From: Polaromonas sp.
GTDB taxonomy: Bacteria > Pseudomonadota > Gammaproteobacteria > Burkholderiales > Burkholderiaceae_C
Assembly (NCBI RefSeq): GCF_012927485.1
Contig: NZ_JABBPC010000022.1
Span: 1-61,498 of the forward strand
Reading direction: 5' to 3'
DNA length: 61,498 nucleotides
Shown here: piece by piece, positions 15,280-25,245 of the stretch
How the letters are laid out: each line of letters begins with the position of its first letter
Numbering within the stretch: the stretch's first letter is position 1
Made by a program: the position numbers and the translations under genes
Notes under the pieces: model-generated
The model's database searches: none
Told to the model about the DNA's origin: nothing
What the model saw: the letters and a program-made list of their open reading frames with translations, nothing else

Positions 15280-15690
15280 ATGACTTTTACCGCCGTTAAA
15301 CAGATTTTCCAGCAGACCCCCTCCCGCTTTCGTGCGTCTCATCTGGGCGGCTACAGAATGATGTTCACGGTGGTTGCTGCACTCGCTTTAGTCACCATTA
15401 GTCTGCAAGTTCAGGCCGCAGAGCCTTCGCCCCCAGCGGTAGCACAGACGCGTCCGGTTAAGCCCTTGACGACAGCCCCTGCGGCCACCACGGCCCCCAA
15501 ATACGCGGCGCAAGATCTTGAACGCGCTTTCGACTTCATGGATGCCAATCACGATGGCAGGATCAGCCGGGAAGAAGCGGCGGCCTTCCCCGGCGTGGCG
15601 AAACACTTCGATGAAGCGGACACCAATAAAGACAATTTTCTGTCGCGTGAGGAATTTGAAAACGCGATGAATGCCGTCAAGCCGCAATAA
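15280..15690 (+). CDS. Secreted EF-hand calcium-binding protein
   Basis: The C-terminal half has a pair of EF-hand loops: DANHDGRISREE, then DTNKDNFLSREE, both with the Asp/Asn coordinating pattern and a final Glu. An N-terminal hydrophobic helix ending VQA is a probable signal peptide, followed by a Pro/Ala/Thr-rich linker (EPSPPAVAQ...TAPAATTAP). The start may be 15280 (long n-region) or the ATG at 15358 that gives a more normal signal peptide. A periplasmic calcium-binding or buffering role is inferred. Confidence 0.75.
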   Translation: MTFTAVKQIFQQTPSRFRASHLGGYRMMFTVVAALALVTISLQVQAAEPSPPAVAQTRPVKPLTTAPAATTAPKYAAQDLERAFDFMDANHDGRISREEAAAFPGVAKHFDEADTNKDNFLSREEFENAMNAVKPQ

Positions 15691-15754
15691 GTCCGGGTGG
15701 CTGCTGCCGAACGGCGCAAGCCCCGTCGACATGGAGCGACGGTCGCGTTACTCG

Positions 15755-16945
15755 TCAATCCGCTAAAAACAGTTGCTGCAGATCGTTCAAAAAGTCAAAG
15801 CCTCGCTCGGTCGGTTTGACACGGACGAAATCGCGCTCGATCAAACCTTTGCGTTCAGCCTCTTCCAGCCCCGCCTGAATAGCCGTGAACGGCAGGCCCG
15901 TTTTTTCAACAAAATCCTGCAGTTTGAATCCATCCTTGAGGCGCAAGGCATTGAGCATGAACTCAAACGGGAGGTCAGCGCGGCTGACTTCGGATTCCTG
16001 CGTAACAGCATCCCCGGCCAACGCATGTTCCATATAGAGCTTGGGCTCGCGGTACCTGACTTGACGAATCACCCGATGGGCGAAGCTGAGCTTGCTGTGC
16101 GCACCCGCACCGATTCCCAGGTAATCCCCAAATTGCCAGTAGTTGAGGTTGTGAAAACAGCGATGTCCCGGCTTGGCGTAGGCTGAGACTTCATAGCGCT
16201 GAAGCCCGGCGCCTTCGGTCATTTCGGTGATCTGGTCGAGCATGGCATAGGCCATGTCTTCCTCGAGAATCACCGGCGGAAACTTCGCAAAGTAGGTATT
16301 CGGCTCAATCGTCAGGTGATAAATAGAAATATGGGGCGGCTGCAGCGCAAGGGCCTGCCGCATGTCCTGCTCCAGACTTAACAGGGTCTGGCCAGGCAGC
16401 GCATACATGATGTCGAGGTTGAAGGTATCGAAAGCCTGCGCCGCTTCTTCAACGGCAGCGATCGCTTGAGCACCGTCATGGACGCGGCCGAGCGCTTTCA
16501 AGTGGTGGTCATCGAAACTCTGCACACCGATGGAAAGGCGCGTGACCCCAGCGCAGCGAAAAGCCCTGAAGCGGTCTTTTTCAAACGTTCCCGGATTCGC
16601 CTCAAGGGTGATTTCGCAATCGGCGTCGAGCCTCAGTCGCGCGCGAATATCAGCCAGCAGGCGATCAATGGCTTGCGGTGAAAAGAGACTGGGCGTGCCC
16701 CCGCCAATAAAAATGCTGTGCACCGCGCGACCCCAAATGAGTGGCAGTGACGCCTCCAAGTCGGCAATCAATGCATCTATGTAACGCTGCTCAGGCATTT
16801 CTCCAGAAACTTCATGCGAATTAAAGTCGCAGTAGGGGCATTTTTTAAGACACCAAGGCAAATGCACGTAAAGCGACAGGGGTGGCAGCGCAGCAAGCTG
16901 TAGTGTGCCGCTGCGCATGTAGTGCTGAATATCTTTTTGAGTCAC
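15755..16945 (-). CDS. hemW: Heme chaperone HemW (radical SAM)
   Basis: The 396-residue protein has the HemW radical SAM motif CLKKCPYCDFNSHE near residue 35, the GGGTPSLF stretch that binds SAM, and the family C-terminal HemN-type domain. HemW was long annotated as oxygen-independent coproporphyrinogen oxidase, but the CxxxCxxCxF form here is the heme-carrying chaperone. It lies 12 bases after rdgB on the same strand, a pairing common in Proteobacteria, and probably shares its transcript. Confidence 0.93.
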   Translation of the reverse strand: MTQKDIQHYMRSGTLQLAALPPLSLYVHLPWCLKKCPYCDFNSHEVSGEMPEQRYIDALIADLEASLPLIWGRAVHSIFIGGGTPSLFSPQAIDRLLADIRARLRLDADCEITLEANPGTFEKDRFRAFRCAGVTRLSIGVQSFDDHHLKALGRVHDGAQAIAAVEEAAQAFDTFNLDIMYALPGQTLLSLEQDMRQALALQPPHISIYHLTIEPNTYFAKFPPVILEEDMAYAMLDQITEMTEGAGLQRYEVSAYAKPGHRCFHNLNYWQFGDYLGIGAGAHSKLSFAHRVIRQVRYREPKLYMEHALAGDAVTQESEVSRADLPFEFMLNALRLKDGFKLQDFVEKTGLPFTAIQAGLEEAERKGLIERDFVRVKPTERGFDFLNDLQQLFLAD

Positions 16946-16957
16946 TTGTAGTTCAAC

Positions 16958-17563
16958 TCAAGCTTGCAGCCAGCGTTCACGTATCAGTTCGATCATCTGG
17001 CGCGTGGCCTTGCCGCGATGACTGTTGGCATTTTTCACGCTCACTGGCAACTGGGCAAAGGTTTGGCCGAATTCCGGAAGAAACATCACCGGGTCGAAGC
17101 CAAATCCGTTGCTTCCCACGGGCTCCAGGGTAATCTCACCAGACACCCGCCCGGAGGCGATCAGGGGCTCTGGATCGTCGGCAGACCGGACCGCCACTAG
17201 CGTACTCACGAGTGCAGCGCGGCGCTGCGTCATGCCCGCCATCTGCTCCAACAAGGCTTTGACATTGTGTTCGTCGCCCTTGGGGTAGCCAAACTGCATG
17301 GCATAAAACGCCGTATCCACCCCGGGAAGGCCACCGAAAGCGTCTACACACAAGCCCGCGTCGTCGGCCAGCGCAGGCAAGCCGCTCAGCTTGGCTGCAT
17401 GACGGGCTTTGGCCAGTGCATTTTCCACAAAGGTGCGAAAAGGCTCTTCTGCTTCGGGAATACCAAGCTCAGCCTGGCTCAGCAAGTCCAGGCCCAGTGG
17501 CGCCAGCATGACTTGCAGCTCTGCGAGCTTGCCTTGATTATTCGATGCGAGGACAATTTTCAT
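16958..17563 (-). CDS. rdgB: XTP/dITP pyrophosphatase
   Basis: The 201-residue protein begins MKIVLASNNQGKLAEL, the HAM1/RdgB nucleotide-binding opening, with ALADDAGLCVDAF and GSNGFGFDPVM also intact. It hydrolyses non-canonical purine triphosphates (dITP, XTP) to keep them out of DNA. It sits between rph and hemW on the minus strand, the standard rph-rdgB-hemW order. Confidence 0.97.
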   Translation of the reverse strand: MKIVLASNNQGKLAELQVMLAPLGLDLLSQAELGIPEAEEPFRTFVENALAKARHAAKLSGLPALADDAGLCVDAFGGLPGVDTAFYAMQFGYPKGDEHNVKALLEQMAGMTQRRAALVSTLVAVRSADDPEPLIASGRVSGEITLEPVGSNGFGFDPVMFLPEFGQTFAQLPVSVKNANSHRGKATRQMIELIRERWLQA

Positions 17564-17605
17564 ACCAAAAAGTGGGGCCAGTTCATTAGAGAAGATCAGT
17601 AGCCG

Positions 17606-18334
17606 CTATTGATTTAATACCTGCCTTTGCAGAGCAAGCAATTCGGTGATGCCTTTTTCTGCCAGAACGAGCAGCGCATCCATTTCCTTACGCGAAAACG
17701 CAGCGCCTTCTGCGGTGCCCTGCACTTCCACATAGTGGCCAGCACCGGTCATGACGACATTCATGTCCGTGTCGCAGACCGAGTCTTCGGTGTATTCCAG
17801 ATCCAGCAAGGGCGTACCCTGAACAATGCCCACCGAGATCGCGGCAACGTGATCGAGGATCGGCGTCTCCTCGAGTTTTCCCTGCGCCAGCAATTGGTTG
17901 ACGGCATCTTGCGCAGCGACAAAGGCGCCGGTGATGCTGGCCGTTCGGGTGCCTCCGTCCGCCTGAATCACGTCGCAATCAAGGTAAATGGTGCGTTCGC
18001 CCAATTTCTTCAGATCAAACACAGAGCGCATGGAGCGGCCAATCAGTCGCTGAATTTCCTGCGTGCGGCCGCTTTGCTTGCCGCGAGCGGCTTCGCGATC
18101 GCTGCGCGTGTGCGTGGCGCGTGGCAGCATGCCGTATTCGGCAGTCACCCAGCCTTCGCCGCTCCCTTTTTTATGCCCGGGTACCTTTTCCTCAACCGAG
18201 GCCGTGCACAGCACTTTGGTGCCGCCAAATTCAATCAGTACAGAACCTTCAGCGTGAACGGTGTAATGGCGCGTGATGCGCACGGGACGGAGGGCATCGG
18301 CCGCCCGTTCGCCGCCTCTGGAAAACTGGTTCAT
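17606..18334 (-). CDS. rph: Ribonuclease PH
   Basis: From the ATG at 18334 the product is 242 residues, the normal RNase PH length, starting [15 protein letters not shown]. It has the phosphorolytic core motifs [15 protein letters not shown] and [20 protein letters not shown], plus [15 protein letters not shown]. It trims tRNA 3' ends by phosphorolysis. Longer in-frame extension to 18601 lacks homology. It is followed by rdgB after 42 bases. Confidence 0.97.
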   Translation of the reverse strand: MNQFSRGGERAADALRPVRITRHYTVHAEGSVLIEFGGTKVLCTASVEEKVPGHKKGSGEGWVTAEYGMLPRATHTRSDREAARGKQSGRTQEIQRLIGRSMRSVFDLKKLGERTIYLDCDVIQADGGTRTASITGAFVAAQDAVNQLLAQGKLEETPILDHVAAISVGIVQGTPLLDLEYTEDSVCDTDMNVVMTGAGHYVEVQGTAEGAAFSRKEMDALLVLAEKGITELLALQRQVLNQ

Positions 18335-18422
18335 GGTGAATGGCTTTCTGGCGAAAAACGCCCTACGGATTGGAAAAAGAGCGCACAGGATTACGCTTGC
18401 GCCAACGCATGAAACACGGCTG

Positions 18423-19325
18423 TCAGGTTTTTCTTGCGGCCGAGCGGCGTATGGCCTCGTTGATTTCGGCAATTGATCGTTCAATCGTCGCCTCGTCAAG
18501 ATCGTCGACCAGCGAGTCAAGCCCTCCGGCTTGAATGGTGGATGCAAACACCCCATCCATGATGCTGTCTGTCGACACGCCACGGGTAGACTCGAACGCA
18601 TCGGGTGTTTCCCACTCCATGGCGAGAACCGTCACATTGTCGCTGTGCTCGCCACCGACGCGCAGCGCATTCTCGACCAACTCGGGGACCGCATCAGAAA
18701 CGCACTTGCTGCCCAGCTGCCGGACAATTTCAGCGTCACTCAGGCTATCCCACAGACCGTCAGAACACAGCAGCAGCTTGTCACCCTGCAGCAGGGTCAC
18801 AGGGCCTGTGATGTCGAAAACGGGTGTGGTGGGGGAGCCCAGGCAGGTAAATAAAATATTGCGGTTGATGCATTCAAGCTTAATCATCCCCGCCTTCTGC
18901 TGCTCGATGTAAGAATGATCGCGGGTGCGCATCAACAATTCGCCATCCCGCACAACATACAGGCGAGAATCTCCACAATGCACCCAAGTGGCGCTGGTGC
19001 CTTGCAAAATAGCGGCAACCAGCGTGGTACGGGGCGTATCCAACATGCCTTTTTCGGTGGCATAGCGAATAATCTGGCGATGCGCCGCCATCAACGCGGT
19101 GGATAAAAATTCAGCCGGGTCCGGAACGGCGGGCCGAGCTTCCATTTGATACAACGCAGAAATGGTTTGTAGGGCGAGCTGCGCTGCGACTTCCCCCTCG
19201 GGATGACCTCCCATGCCGTCGGCCAGCACGAACAAGCCCGACTCGCGGGTGTAGCAGTAACCCATGCGGTCTTCGTTTTTCTCACGCCCGCCTTTGCGGC
19301 TCACCTGAAAAACAGAAAATTTCAT
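18423..19325 (-). CDS. PP2C-family protein serine/threonine phosphatase
   Basis: The 300-residue protein has the PP2C metal-binding motifs: a leading [43 protein letters not shown] and a final [11 protein letters not shown]. All metal-binding aspartates are present. Its start overlaps the stop of the kinase gene (ATGA at 19322-19325), so the kinase/phosphatase pair is translationally coupled and probably acts on the same targets. A C-terminal tail of about 60 residues beyond the core is of unknown role. Confidence 0.93.
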   Translation of the reverse strand: MKFSVFQVSRKGGREKNEDRMGYCYTRESGLFVLADGMGGHPEGEVAAQLALQTISALYQMEARPAVPDPAEFLSTALMAAHRQIIRYATEKGMLDTPRTTLVAAILQGTSATWVHCGDSRLYVVRDGELLMRTRDHSYIEQQKAGMIKLECINRNILFTCLGSPTTPVFDITGPVTLLQGDKLLLCSDGLWDSLSDAEIVRQLGSKCVSDAVPELVENALRVGGEHSDNVTVLAMEWETPDAFESTRGVSTDSIMDGVFASTIQAGGLDSLVDDLDEATIERSIAEINEAIRRSAARKT

Positions 19326-20329
19326 TTAAATCTGGTCGCAAAGGCAGTAGCTTTGCGCGCGGTTTTCTTGGTATCCGACACCATATTGTCGAACTGCAAG
19401 CGCACCTTTTCGCCAACAGTCAGTTTGGTGTAACGACGCTCACCTTCCCGACTCAACTCTTTTTGCAACGCAAACACTGATTGGGGCCGTGACAACGGGT
19501 CCAGCGACATGCACCACTCAACGACTTCAATCAGATTGTCGGAATAAACACCCCGCAAGCGAGACAGCGCCAAGGAAAGGCGGTCTTTTTCAAGGCGTTG
19601 CGGTGCATCGTTAGGCGGGTAGCCCTGCATGGATCCGTAGATGCAGGCACCAATCGCATAGATGTCTGTCCAGGGGCCCATTGACGAGTCGCGCCGGTAC
19701 ATTTCAGGGGCGGCAAAACCAGGCGTGTACATAGGCCGGATGAAGTTGCCCTCCTTACTCAAGACCTCGCGAGCCGCACCGAAGTCAATCATCACGGCCC
19801 GGTTGTCGTCCGTGATAAAAATGTTGGCGGGCTTAATGTCCAGGTGCAGCATTTTGTGCTGGTGCACGATTCGCAGCCCACGCAGGATTTCGTCGAACAG
19901 CGAGCGTATGGTTGATTCGCGGAACACCTTCTGTTTTTTTAGCTCGCGGGCGGTAATGATGAAGTCCTGCAAGGTCCCGCCTTCCAGGTAGTTCATGACC
20001 ATGTAGACGGTTTCATTCTCGCGAAAAAAATTCAGTACGCTCACAACCGAACCATGCGAAATCTGGGCAAGCGACCGGCCTTCTTCAAAAAAACTCTTTA
20101 AACCTAATCGGTATAACGAAAGCTTTTCAGGCTGCACCTGCGGCAGCAACTCACCGGGGGAACGGCTGGTCAGTGAAGACGGTAAATATTCCTTGATGGC
20201 GACTTGCTGGCCTTCGTTGTCGACAGCCAAGTAAACTACACCAAACCCGCCAGCCGAAAGCTTTCGCACAATACGATAGCCCCCAATTACGGTGTCGGGC
20301 GGCAATGGTGCGGGCTTGACCTTGGACAT
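19322..20329 (-). CDS. Hanks-type serine/threonine protein kinase
   Basis: The 335-residue protein is a single soluble kinase domain: glycine loop SAGGFGVVYLA, catalytic lysine in VAIKEYLP, catalytic loop LHLDIKPANIF (HLD rather than HRD, with the Asp kept) and MIDFGAARE. No transmembrane or PASTA sensor part follows. It is coupled to the PP2C phosphatase and divergent from yicC, a neighbourhood seen in other Burkholderiales. Substrates are unknown. Confidence 0.92.
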   Translation of the reverse strand: MSKVKPAPLPPDTVIGGYRIVRKLSAGGFGVVYLAVDNEGQQVAIKEYLPSSLTSRSPGELLPQVQPEKLSLYRLGLKSFFEEGRSLAQISHGSVVSVLNFFRENETVYMVMNYLEGGTLQDFIITARELKKQKVFRESTIRSLFDEILRGLRIVHQHKMLHLDIKPANIFITDDNRAVMIDFGAAREVLSKEGNFIRPMYTPGFAAPEMYRRDSSMGPWTDIYAIGACIYGSMQGYPPNDAPQRLEKDRLSLALSRLRGVYSDNLIEVVEWCMSLDPLSRPQSVFALQKELSREGERRYTKLTVGEKVRLQFDNMVSDTKKTARKATAFATRFK

Positions 20330-20397
20330 AATTTGGGATTTGCCACGGTGACAAAGCCACCAGGTCTTCTTCTCTCTCTAATAAAGCGTATCAATAC

Positions 20398-21315
20398 ATG
20401 TCAGTTTACAGCATGACGGGTTATGCAACCGTGCAATCCAGCACGACACAGGCTGTTCCAGAAACTGAACCGCGCCAAGATACCGTGTCGCGGCTCGGCG
20501 TCGAAATACGATCAGTGAACAGCCGCTTTCTTGACTTGGCATTCCGTCTACCCGATGAATTGCGACAGGCTGAACCGGCCTTGCGGGAACTGCTAACCGG
20601 CAAGCTGAAGCGCGGCAAGGTAGAAGTGCGGGTAGCGCTTGAAAGCGCATCGAGCGGCAGCCTTCGTCCACCGTCGCCCGCGACCTTGCAGCGTTTAAGC
20701 TGTCTGGAGGATAGCATCAAGTCCTGGTTGCCGCAGGCCGCGGCACTCAGCGTGGCCGACATCCTCAGAATCGCTATCAATGAAGACAAAAAGCCGCACG
20801 ACCACAGTGAAGAACTGCTCGCGCTGGTGGAAAAGGCCTTGAAAGAATTGATGTCTGCACGCGAGCGCGAGGGAGCCCGCCTAACCCACATGCTGCTCGA
20901 CCGCACTGCACAATTAAGGGTATTGGCGGCGCTTGCGGTGCCCATGGTTCCAAAGCTGGTGGAGCAACAAAAGGCCCGGTTTCTGGAGCGCTGGCAAGAA
21001 GCGATGGCGTTGTCAGACAACACCACGCTGCCCGAAATAGCCCATGATCGGGCCCTGACCGAGGCGACCGCCTTTGCGATCCGAATTGATGTAGCGGAGG
21101 AAATAACCCGACTTTCGTCGCACCTCGAAGAAATAGAGCGCTTGCTTTCCAGCGGCGGCGAGCTAGGCAAGCGCTTAGACTTCTTGATCCAGGAACTGCA
21201 TCGCGAAGCCAATACCCTGGGCTCCAAATCTGCCTCGCTGGAGTTGACGCGGGTTTCTGTGGACATGAAAGTGCTCATCGAGCAAATTCGCGAGCAGGTT
21301 CAAAACATCGAGTAG
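20398..21315 (+). CDS. yicC: YicC family endoribonuclease
   Basis: The 305-residue protein starts SVYSMTGYATVQ and has the central LGVEIRSVNSRFLDL..RLPDELR and the C-terminal QELHREANTLGSKS.S.ELTR motif of YicC/YloC proteins, which are RNA-cleaving enzymes linked to sRNA turnover. It heads a rightward run yicC-gmk-rpoZ. An internal Pro/Gln-rich insertion near residues 18-28 is slightly longer than usual. Confidence 0.93.
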   Translation: MSVYSMTGYATVQSSTTQAVPETEPRQDTVSRLGVEIRSVNSRFLDLAFRLPDELRQAEPALRELLTGKLKRGKVEVRVALESASSGSLRPPSPATLQRLSCLEDSIKSWLPQAAALSVADILRIAINEDKKPHDHSEELLALVEKALKELMSAREREGARLTHMLLDRTAQLRVLAALAVPMVPKLVEQQKARFLERWQEAMALSDNTTLPEIAHDRALTEATAFAIRIDVAEEITRLSSHLEEIERLLSSGGELGKRLDFLIQELHREANTLGSKSASLELTRVSVDMKVLIEQIREQVQNIE

Positions 21316-21360
21316 CTGATTGTTTACTACGAAATTCATAGCAATAAGCAACTATTAAGC

Positions 21361-21981
21361 ATGGACTATCCTGGAAATCTATTTGTTGTTGCCGCCCCGA
21401 GTGGCGCGGGCAAGTCCAGCCTGGTGAAGGCCCTGATGGAACTGGATTCGCGTATTCAGCCTGCGGTGTCGCACACGACCCGGCCACCGCGCGGACAGGA
21501 AAAGCATGGCCGGGAGTATTTCTTCCTGTCCCCGGAAGAATTTGACGGCATGGTGCAGCGCGATGCTTTTCTGGAATGGGCAGAGGTCCACGGCCACCGG
21601 TACGGCACGTCGCGCCACACCATTGAAGAGCGGGTTACACATGGCGCCGATGTGATTCTTGAAATTGATTTTCAGGGCGCCATCAACATCAAGCGAATTT
21701 TTTCCAACGCCGTCTTGATTTTTATACTTCCGCCCAGTTGGGAGGAACTGCGATCCCGCCTGCAACGGCGCGGAGAAGACGCGGCAGAAGTCATTGAGCT
21801 AAGGCTGAAAAATGCAGCCATCGAAATGGCGCAGGCCAGAAAATTCGATTTCGTTATAATCAATGAGTTGTTTGAACGGGCGGTTTTCGACTTGAAGACC
21901 ATTGTTCATGCCCAGCGGCTCAAGTTTTCGGCCCAGCGACGTGCCCGGACCGAGACTTTCAAAGCCCTTCACATTCCTTAA
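21361..21981 (+). CDS. gmk: Guanylate kinase
   Basis: The 206-residue enzyme has the P-loop [11 protein letters not shown], the GMP-binding [11 protein letters not shown] and the [10 protein letters not shown] and [11 protein letters not shown] motifs. It phosphorylates GMP to GDP. It lies 45 bases after yicC and 25 before rpoZ, with spoT next, the classic gmk-rpoZ-spoT order that links GTP supply and (p)ppGpp signalling. Confidence 0.98.
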   Translation: MDYPGNLFVVAAPSGAGKSSLVKALMELDSRIQPAVSHTTRPPRGQEKHGREYFFLSPEEFDGMVQRDAFLEWAEVHGHRYGTSRHTIEERVTHGADVILEIDFQGAINIKRIFSNAVLIFILPPSWEELRSRLQRRGEDAAEVIELRLKNAAIEMAQARKFDFVIINELFERAVFDLKTIVHAQRLKFSAQRRARTETFKALHIP

Positions 21982-22006
21982 GCTACCGATCACACCGGAG
22001 ATCACC

Positions 22007-22210
22007 ATGGCCCGCATTACCGTCGAAGATTGCCTCGAAAAGATTCCTAACCGCTTTCAGCTTGTTTTGGCCGCCACGTACCGGGCCCGCATGCTTAGCC
22101 AGGGACATGCCGCCAAGATTGAAAGCAAAAACAAACCTGGCGTAACCGCCTTGCGTGAAATCGCTGAAGGCAAAATTGGACTGGAAATGCTGAAAAAAGT
22201 GCCCGGTTGA
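22007..22210 (+). CDS. rpoZ: RNA polymerase omega subunit
   Basis: The 67-residue product starts [20 protein letters not shown] and has the core ARMLS....[16 protein letters not shown] stretch of omega. The start is set by the GGAG ribosome site nine bases upstream and by family length, not by a longer overlapping frame from 21902. It assists assembly of beta-prime into RNA polymerase and is part of one (p)ppGpp site in Proteobacteria. Confidence 0.97.
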   Translation: MARITVEDCLEKIPNRFQLVLAATYRARMLSQGHAAKIESKNKPGVTALREIAEGKIGLEMLKKVPG

Positions 22211-22229
22211 TCTGACCAGGTCTTTTAAG

Positions 22230-22262
22230 AAATAGCACCGTAACCCGGTGCTATTTTTGTTT
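22230..22262 (+). terminator. Rho-independent terminator after rpoZ
   Basis: Arms AAATAGCACCG (22230-22240) and CGGTGCTATTT (22246-22256) pair perfectly about a TAACC loop, followed by TTGTTTTT. It ends the yicC-gmk-rpoZ transcript and suggests spoT has its own promoter in the 60 bases that follow. Confidence 0.85.
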
Positions 22263-22319
22263 TTAACCCGGTAAAGTCCGTTTTTTAAAATCTTATTGCT
22301 AGCGCGCTACATTTAAGGC

Positions 22320-24566
22320 ATGTGCGCAATGCTTTCGCCCGACATTCCCAGCAAGTCAACCCCGGCAGCCGCCAACGCCGCAGCAGCCAGTTTTGCTACG
22401 CTCACGGCCAAACTGGACTATATGAGCGTCGCCGACATCGAGAATGTCCGCCGTGCTTACCGTTACGCCGATCAAGCGCACCTTGGTCAGTTGCGAAACA
22501 GTGGCGAGCCCTATATCACCCACCCCATTGCGGTCGCCCAACAGTGTGCAGAATGGAAACTTGACGCGCAGGCATTGATGGCCGCCCTGCTGCATGATGC
22601 GATTGAAGATTGTGGCGTAACCAAACCTGAGCTGATCGAGCGTTTTGGTGCGCCAGTGGCAGAGCTGGTGGATGGCCTGACCAAGCTGGAAAAGCTGGAA
22701 TTCAATACCCGGGAAGAGAATCAGGCCGAGTCTTTTCGAAAAATGTTACTGGCCATGGCTCGCGACGTACGTGTCATCCTGATCAAACTGGCTGATCGCA
22801 CCCATAATATGCGCACCTTGGGGAATGCGCCGCGCGCCAAGTGGAGCAGAATTTCGCAAGAAACTCTGGACATTTACGCCCCAATTGCCCACCGCCTGGG
22901 ACTGAACACGACCTACCGTGAACTGCAGGATCTGTCATTCCAGCATTTGCATCCGTGGCGGTACGCGACGTTGACCAAAGCCTTGCAGCGAGCACGCGGC
23001 CGCAGGCGCGATGTGATCAAGCGGGTGCAGTCTGAAGTCGAGTCAGCATTTGTAAATGCCCACATCCCGACTCATATTTATGGGCGCGAAAAAACGCTGT
23101 ATTCCATTTATCGAAAAATGGACGAGAAGCATCTGTCCTTTGCGCAAGTCACCGATCTCTACGGCTTCCGGATCATCGTGCAAGACTTGACGACGAGCTA
23201 CACCGCGATGGGCGTTTTGCATCAGTTGTACAAGCCCTTGCCTGGAAAATTCAAGGACTACATTGCGATTCCGAAGATCAATGGCTACCAATCGCTACAC
23301 ACCACCTTAATTGGTCCGTTCGGAACCAATATCGAATTCCAAATGCGCACAGAGGCCATGCAGGTGGTGGCTGAATCAGGTGTGGCCGCTCACTGGCTCT
23401 ACAAGGCTAACGAACCCGACAGTGATGCCTCACAACGACTGGGAGCGCAATGGTTGCAGTCGCTGCTGGATATTCATCAGGAAACGCGCGATGCGGCCGA
23501 GTTTTGGGACCACGTCAAGATTGACTTGTTTCCTGAAGCAGTTTACGTGTTCACTCCGAAAAGCCAGATCATGGCCATGCCGCGCGGCGCGACCATTGTG
23601 GACTTTGCCTATGCCATTCACAGCGATGTCGGCCACCGAGCAGTAGCGGCAAAAGTCAATGGCGAACAGGTTCCGCTGCGTTCGGAATTACACAACGGCG
23701 ATGTGATCGAGATCATTACAGCGGCCGTCGCCAGTCCCAATCCGGGCTGGTTAGGTTTCGTGCGCACTGGCAAGGCGCGCTCCAAGATACGCCAATACCT
23801 CAAGACCATGGCACTGGAAGAATCGCAGGAACTGGGCGAAAAAATGCTGGCCCAGGCGTTGCGGGCCGAAGGCATAGACCGGGAGCGCCTATCCGCCGAC
23901 GATGATGCCCATCACGCGACATGGGAAAAAATCCTGCGCTTTACCGGCAACCGCTCACGCGCTGATTTGCTGACCGACATTGGGCTCGGCAAGCGTATCG
24001 CCAGCATCATCGCCAAACGAATCGTCACCCTGCTCGCAGAAAGCGGCGAAAAACCGAACGCCCTGCTAATGAGCCGTGAACGCCTTACCCCGCGTGAGTC
24101 GGTATCTCAGGGCGGACTGGTGCTGGATGGCAGCGAAGGCGCCTCAGTGCAGTTCGCGCCCTGTTGCAGTCCGATTCCGGGAGACGGCATTGTTGGCTAT
24201 CTGGGTCGGGGGGAAGGCTTGTTTGTACATACCGACGACTGCGCCGTCGCCAAGCGCCTGCTGCAACGCGACAGTGAGCGATTCATTGCAGTCGATTGGT
24301 CGGACGAGCCAGTACGTACCTTTGAGACCAATATTCTGGTGACGGTTTCCAATGGCAAAGGGGTTCTGGCCCGCGTGGCAGCCGCCCTGGCCAGCGCGGA
24401 AGTCGATATCACCCACGTCGAGATGGGACATGAACCCGCGCATGACGCGACAGACCTGCGCTTCGGGGTAGCGGTGCGGGATCGCACCCACATGGCCTCG
24501 GCGCTACGCAGCGTCAAACGCACGCCTTCCGTACTTCGGGTACAACGCGCCAAGTCCACCGGTTAA
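22320..24566 (+). CDS. spoT: Bifunctional (p)ppGpp synthetase/hydrolase
   Basis: The 748-residue protein has all RelA/SpoT parts: an intact HD hydrolase site (LLHDAIED, His92-Asp93 and Glu96-Asp97), synthetase motifs (TDLYGFRIIV, NGYQSLHTT), a TGS domain (VYVFTPKSQIMAMPRGAT..DFAYAIHSDVG), a zinc-finger-like stretch with CCSPIPGD and a C-terminal ACT domain. The active hydrolase motif marks it as the dual-function SpoT/Rel type. It is preceded by a terminator and overlaps the end of greB by four bases in convergent orientation. A second ATG at 22329 is an equal candidate start. Confidence 0.95.
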   Translation: MCAMLSPDIPSKSTPAAANAAAASFATLTAKLDYMSVADIENVRRAYRYADQAHLGQLRNSGEPYITHPIAVAQQCAEWKLDAQALMAALLHDAIEDCGVTKPELIERFGAPVAELVDGLTKLEKLEFNTREENQAESFRKMLLAMARDVRVILIKLADRTHNMRTLGNAPRAKWSRISQETLDIYAPIAHRLGLNTTYRELQDLSFQHLHPWRYATLTKALQRARGRRRDVIKRVQSEVESAFVNAHIPTHIYGREKTLYSIYRKMDEKHLSFAQVTDLYGFRIIVQDLTTSYTAMGVLHQLYKPLPGKFKDYIAIPKINGYQSLHTTLIGPFGTNIEFQMRTEAMQVVAESGVAAHWLYKANEPDSDASQRLGAQWLQSLLDIHQETRDAAEFWDHVKIDLFPEAVYVFTPKSQIMAMPRGATIVDFAYAIHSDVGHRAVAAKVNGEQVPLRSELHNGDVIEIITAAVASPNPGWLGFVRTGKARSKIRQYLKTMALEESQELGEKMLAQALRAEGIDRERLSADDDAHHATWEKILRFTGNRSRADLLTDIGLGKRIASIIAKRIVTLLAESGEKPNALLMSRERLTPRESVSQGGLVLDGSEGASVQFAPCCSPIPGDGIVGYLGRGEGLFVHTDDCAVAKRLLQRDSERFIAVDWSDEPVRTFETNILVTVSNGKGVLARVAAALASAEVDITHVEMGHEPAHDATDLRFGVAVRDRTHMASALRSVKRTPSVLRVQRAKSTG

Positions 24567-25150
24567 CGCCCCTCCTCGCTTTTCACCACGGGCGCGGACA
24601 CGGCTGGGGCAGGATATTCCACTTTTAGTACCTCGATCACTTGCACGCCTTGAGGCGTGACGAGGTTGACTTCATCACCCACTCGTGACTTAAGCAGCGC
24701 TCTTGCAACCGGGGATACCCAGCTAATTTGTCCCAAGGCACTATCGGCCTCATCGATGCCCAAAATGGTGACCGAGCGTTGCTGCCCATCGCCATGGGCG
24801 TAAGTGGTGGTGGCGCCAAAAAAAACCTGATCACTTCCGTGATGAATAGACGGGTTGCTGATTTCAGCGACTTCCAGGCGTTGAGTCAAAAACCGGATAC
24901 GTCGATCAATCTCGCGCAGGCGTTTTTTGCCGTAAATGTAATCACCGTTTTCTGATCTGTCGCCATTACTTGCAGCCCAATGAACTATTTCGACCACTTT
25001 GGGCCGCTCGCTGTCAATCAGATCCAGCAATTCGGATCGGAGGCTCTCATAACCCTGAGGGGTCATGTAATTTTTGCCCCCAACCGGCAATGGCGCAGCT
25101 GCCCACTCTTCTTCGTCCGGCTCAGTCTCTTTGGTAAAAGCTTTGTTCAT
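24563..25150 (-). CDS. greB: Transcription elongation factor GreB
   Basis: The 195-residue protein has the GreA/B coiled coil (about residues 25-95, with the tip acidic stretch SNGDRSENGDYIYGKKR) and the C-terminal FKBP-like domain ending LVTPQG.QVIEVLKVEY. The KKRLREIDRRIRFLTQRL stretch fits GreB better than GreA. It rescues backtracked RNA polymerase. A nonconserved acidic N-terminal tail and a Pro/Ala C-terminal tail extend the core. It converges on spoT with stops overlapping. Confidence 0.93.
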   Translation of the reverse strand: MNKAFTKETEPDEEEWAAAPLPVGGKNYMTPQGYESLRSELLDLIDSERPKVVEIVHWAASNGDRSENGDYIYGKKRLREIDRRIRFLTQRLEVAEISNPSIHHGSDQVFFGATTTYAHGDGQQRSVTILGIDEADSALGQISWVSPVARALLKSRVGDEVNLVTPQGVQVIEVLKVEYPAPAVSAPVVKSEEGR

Positions 25151-25211
25151 ACGCTAGACACAATAGCATTTAAGAAGTTCTTTACGTGAAAAATAGTGGG
25201 CTTGAAAACGA

Positions 25212-25245
25212 AAAAAGCTGCAACTTTCGTTGCAGCTTTTTCTTT
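25212..25245. terminator. Strong Rho-independent terminator
   Basis: Arms AAAAAGCTGCAAC (25212-25224) and GTTGCAGCTTTTT (25229-25241) pair perfectly about a TTTC loop, with an A-run before and T-run after, so it can work in both directions. It lies upstream of greB's start, so it serves whatever transcripts cross this region rather than greB itself. Confidence 0.8.
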
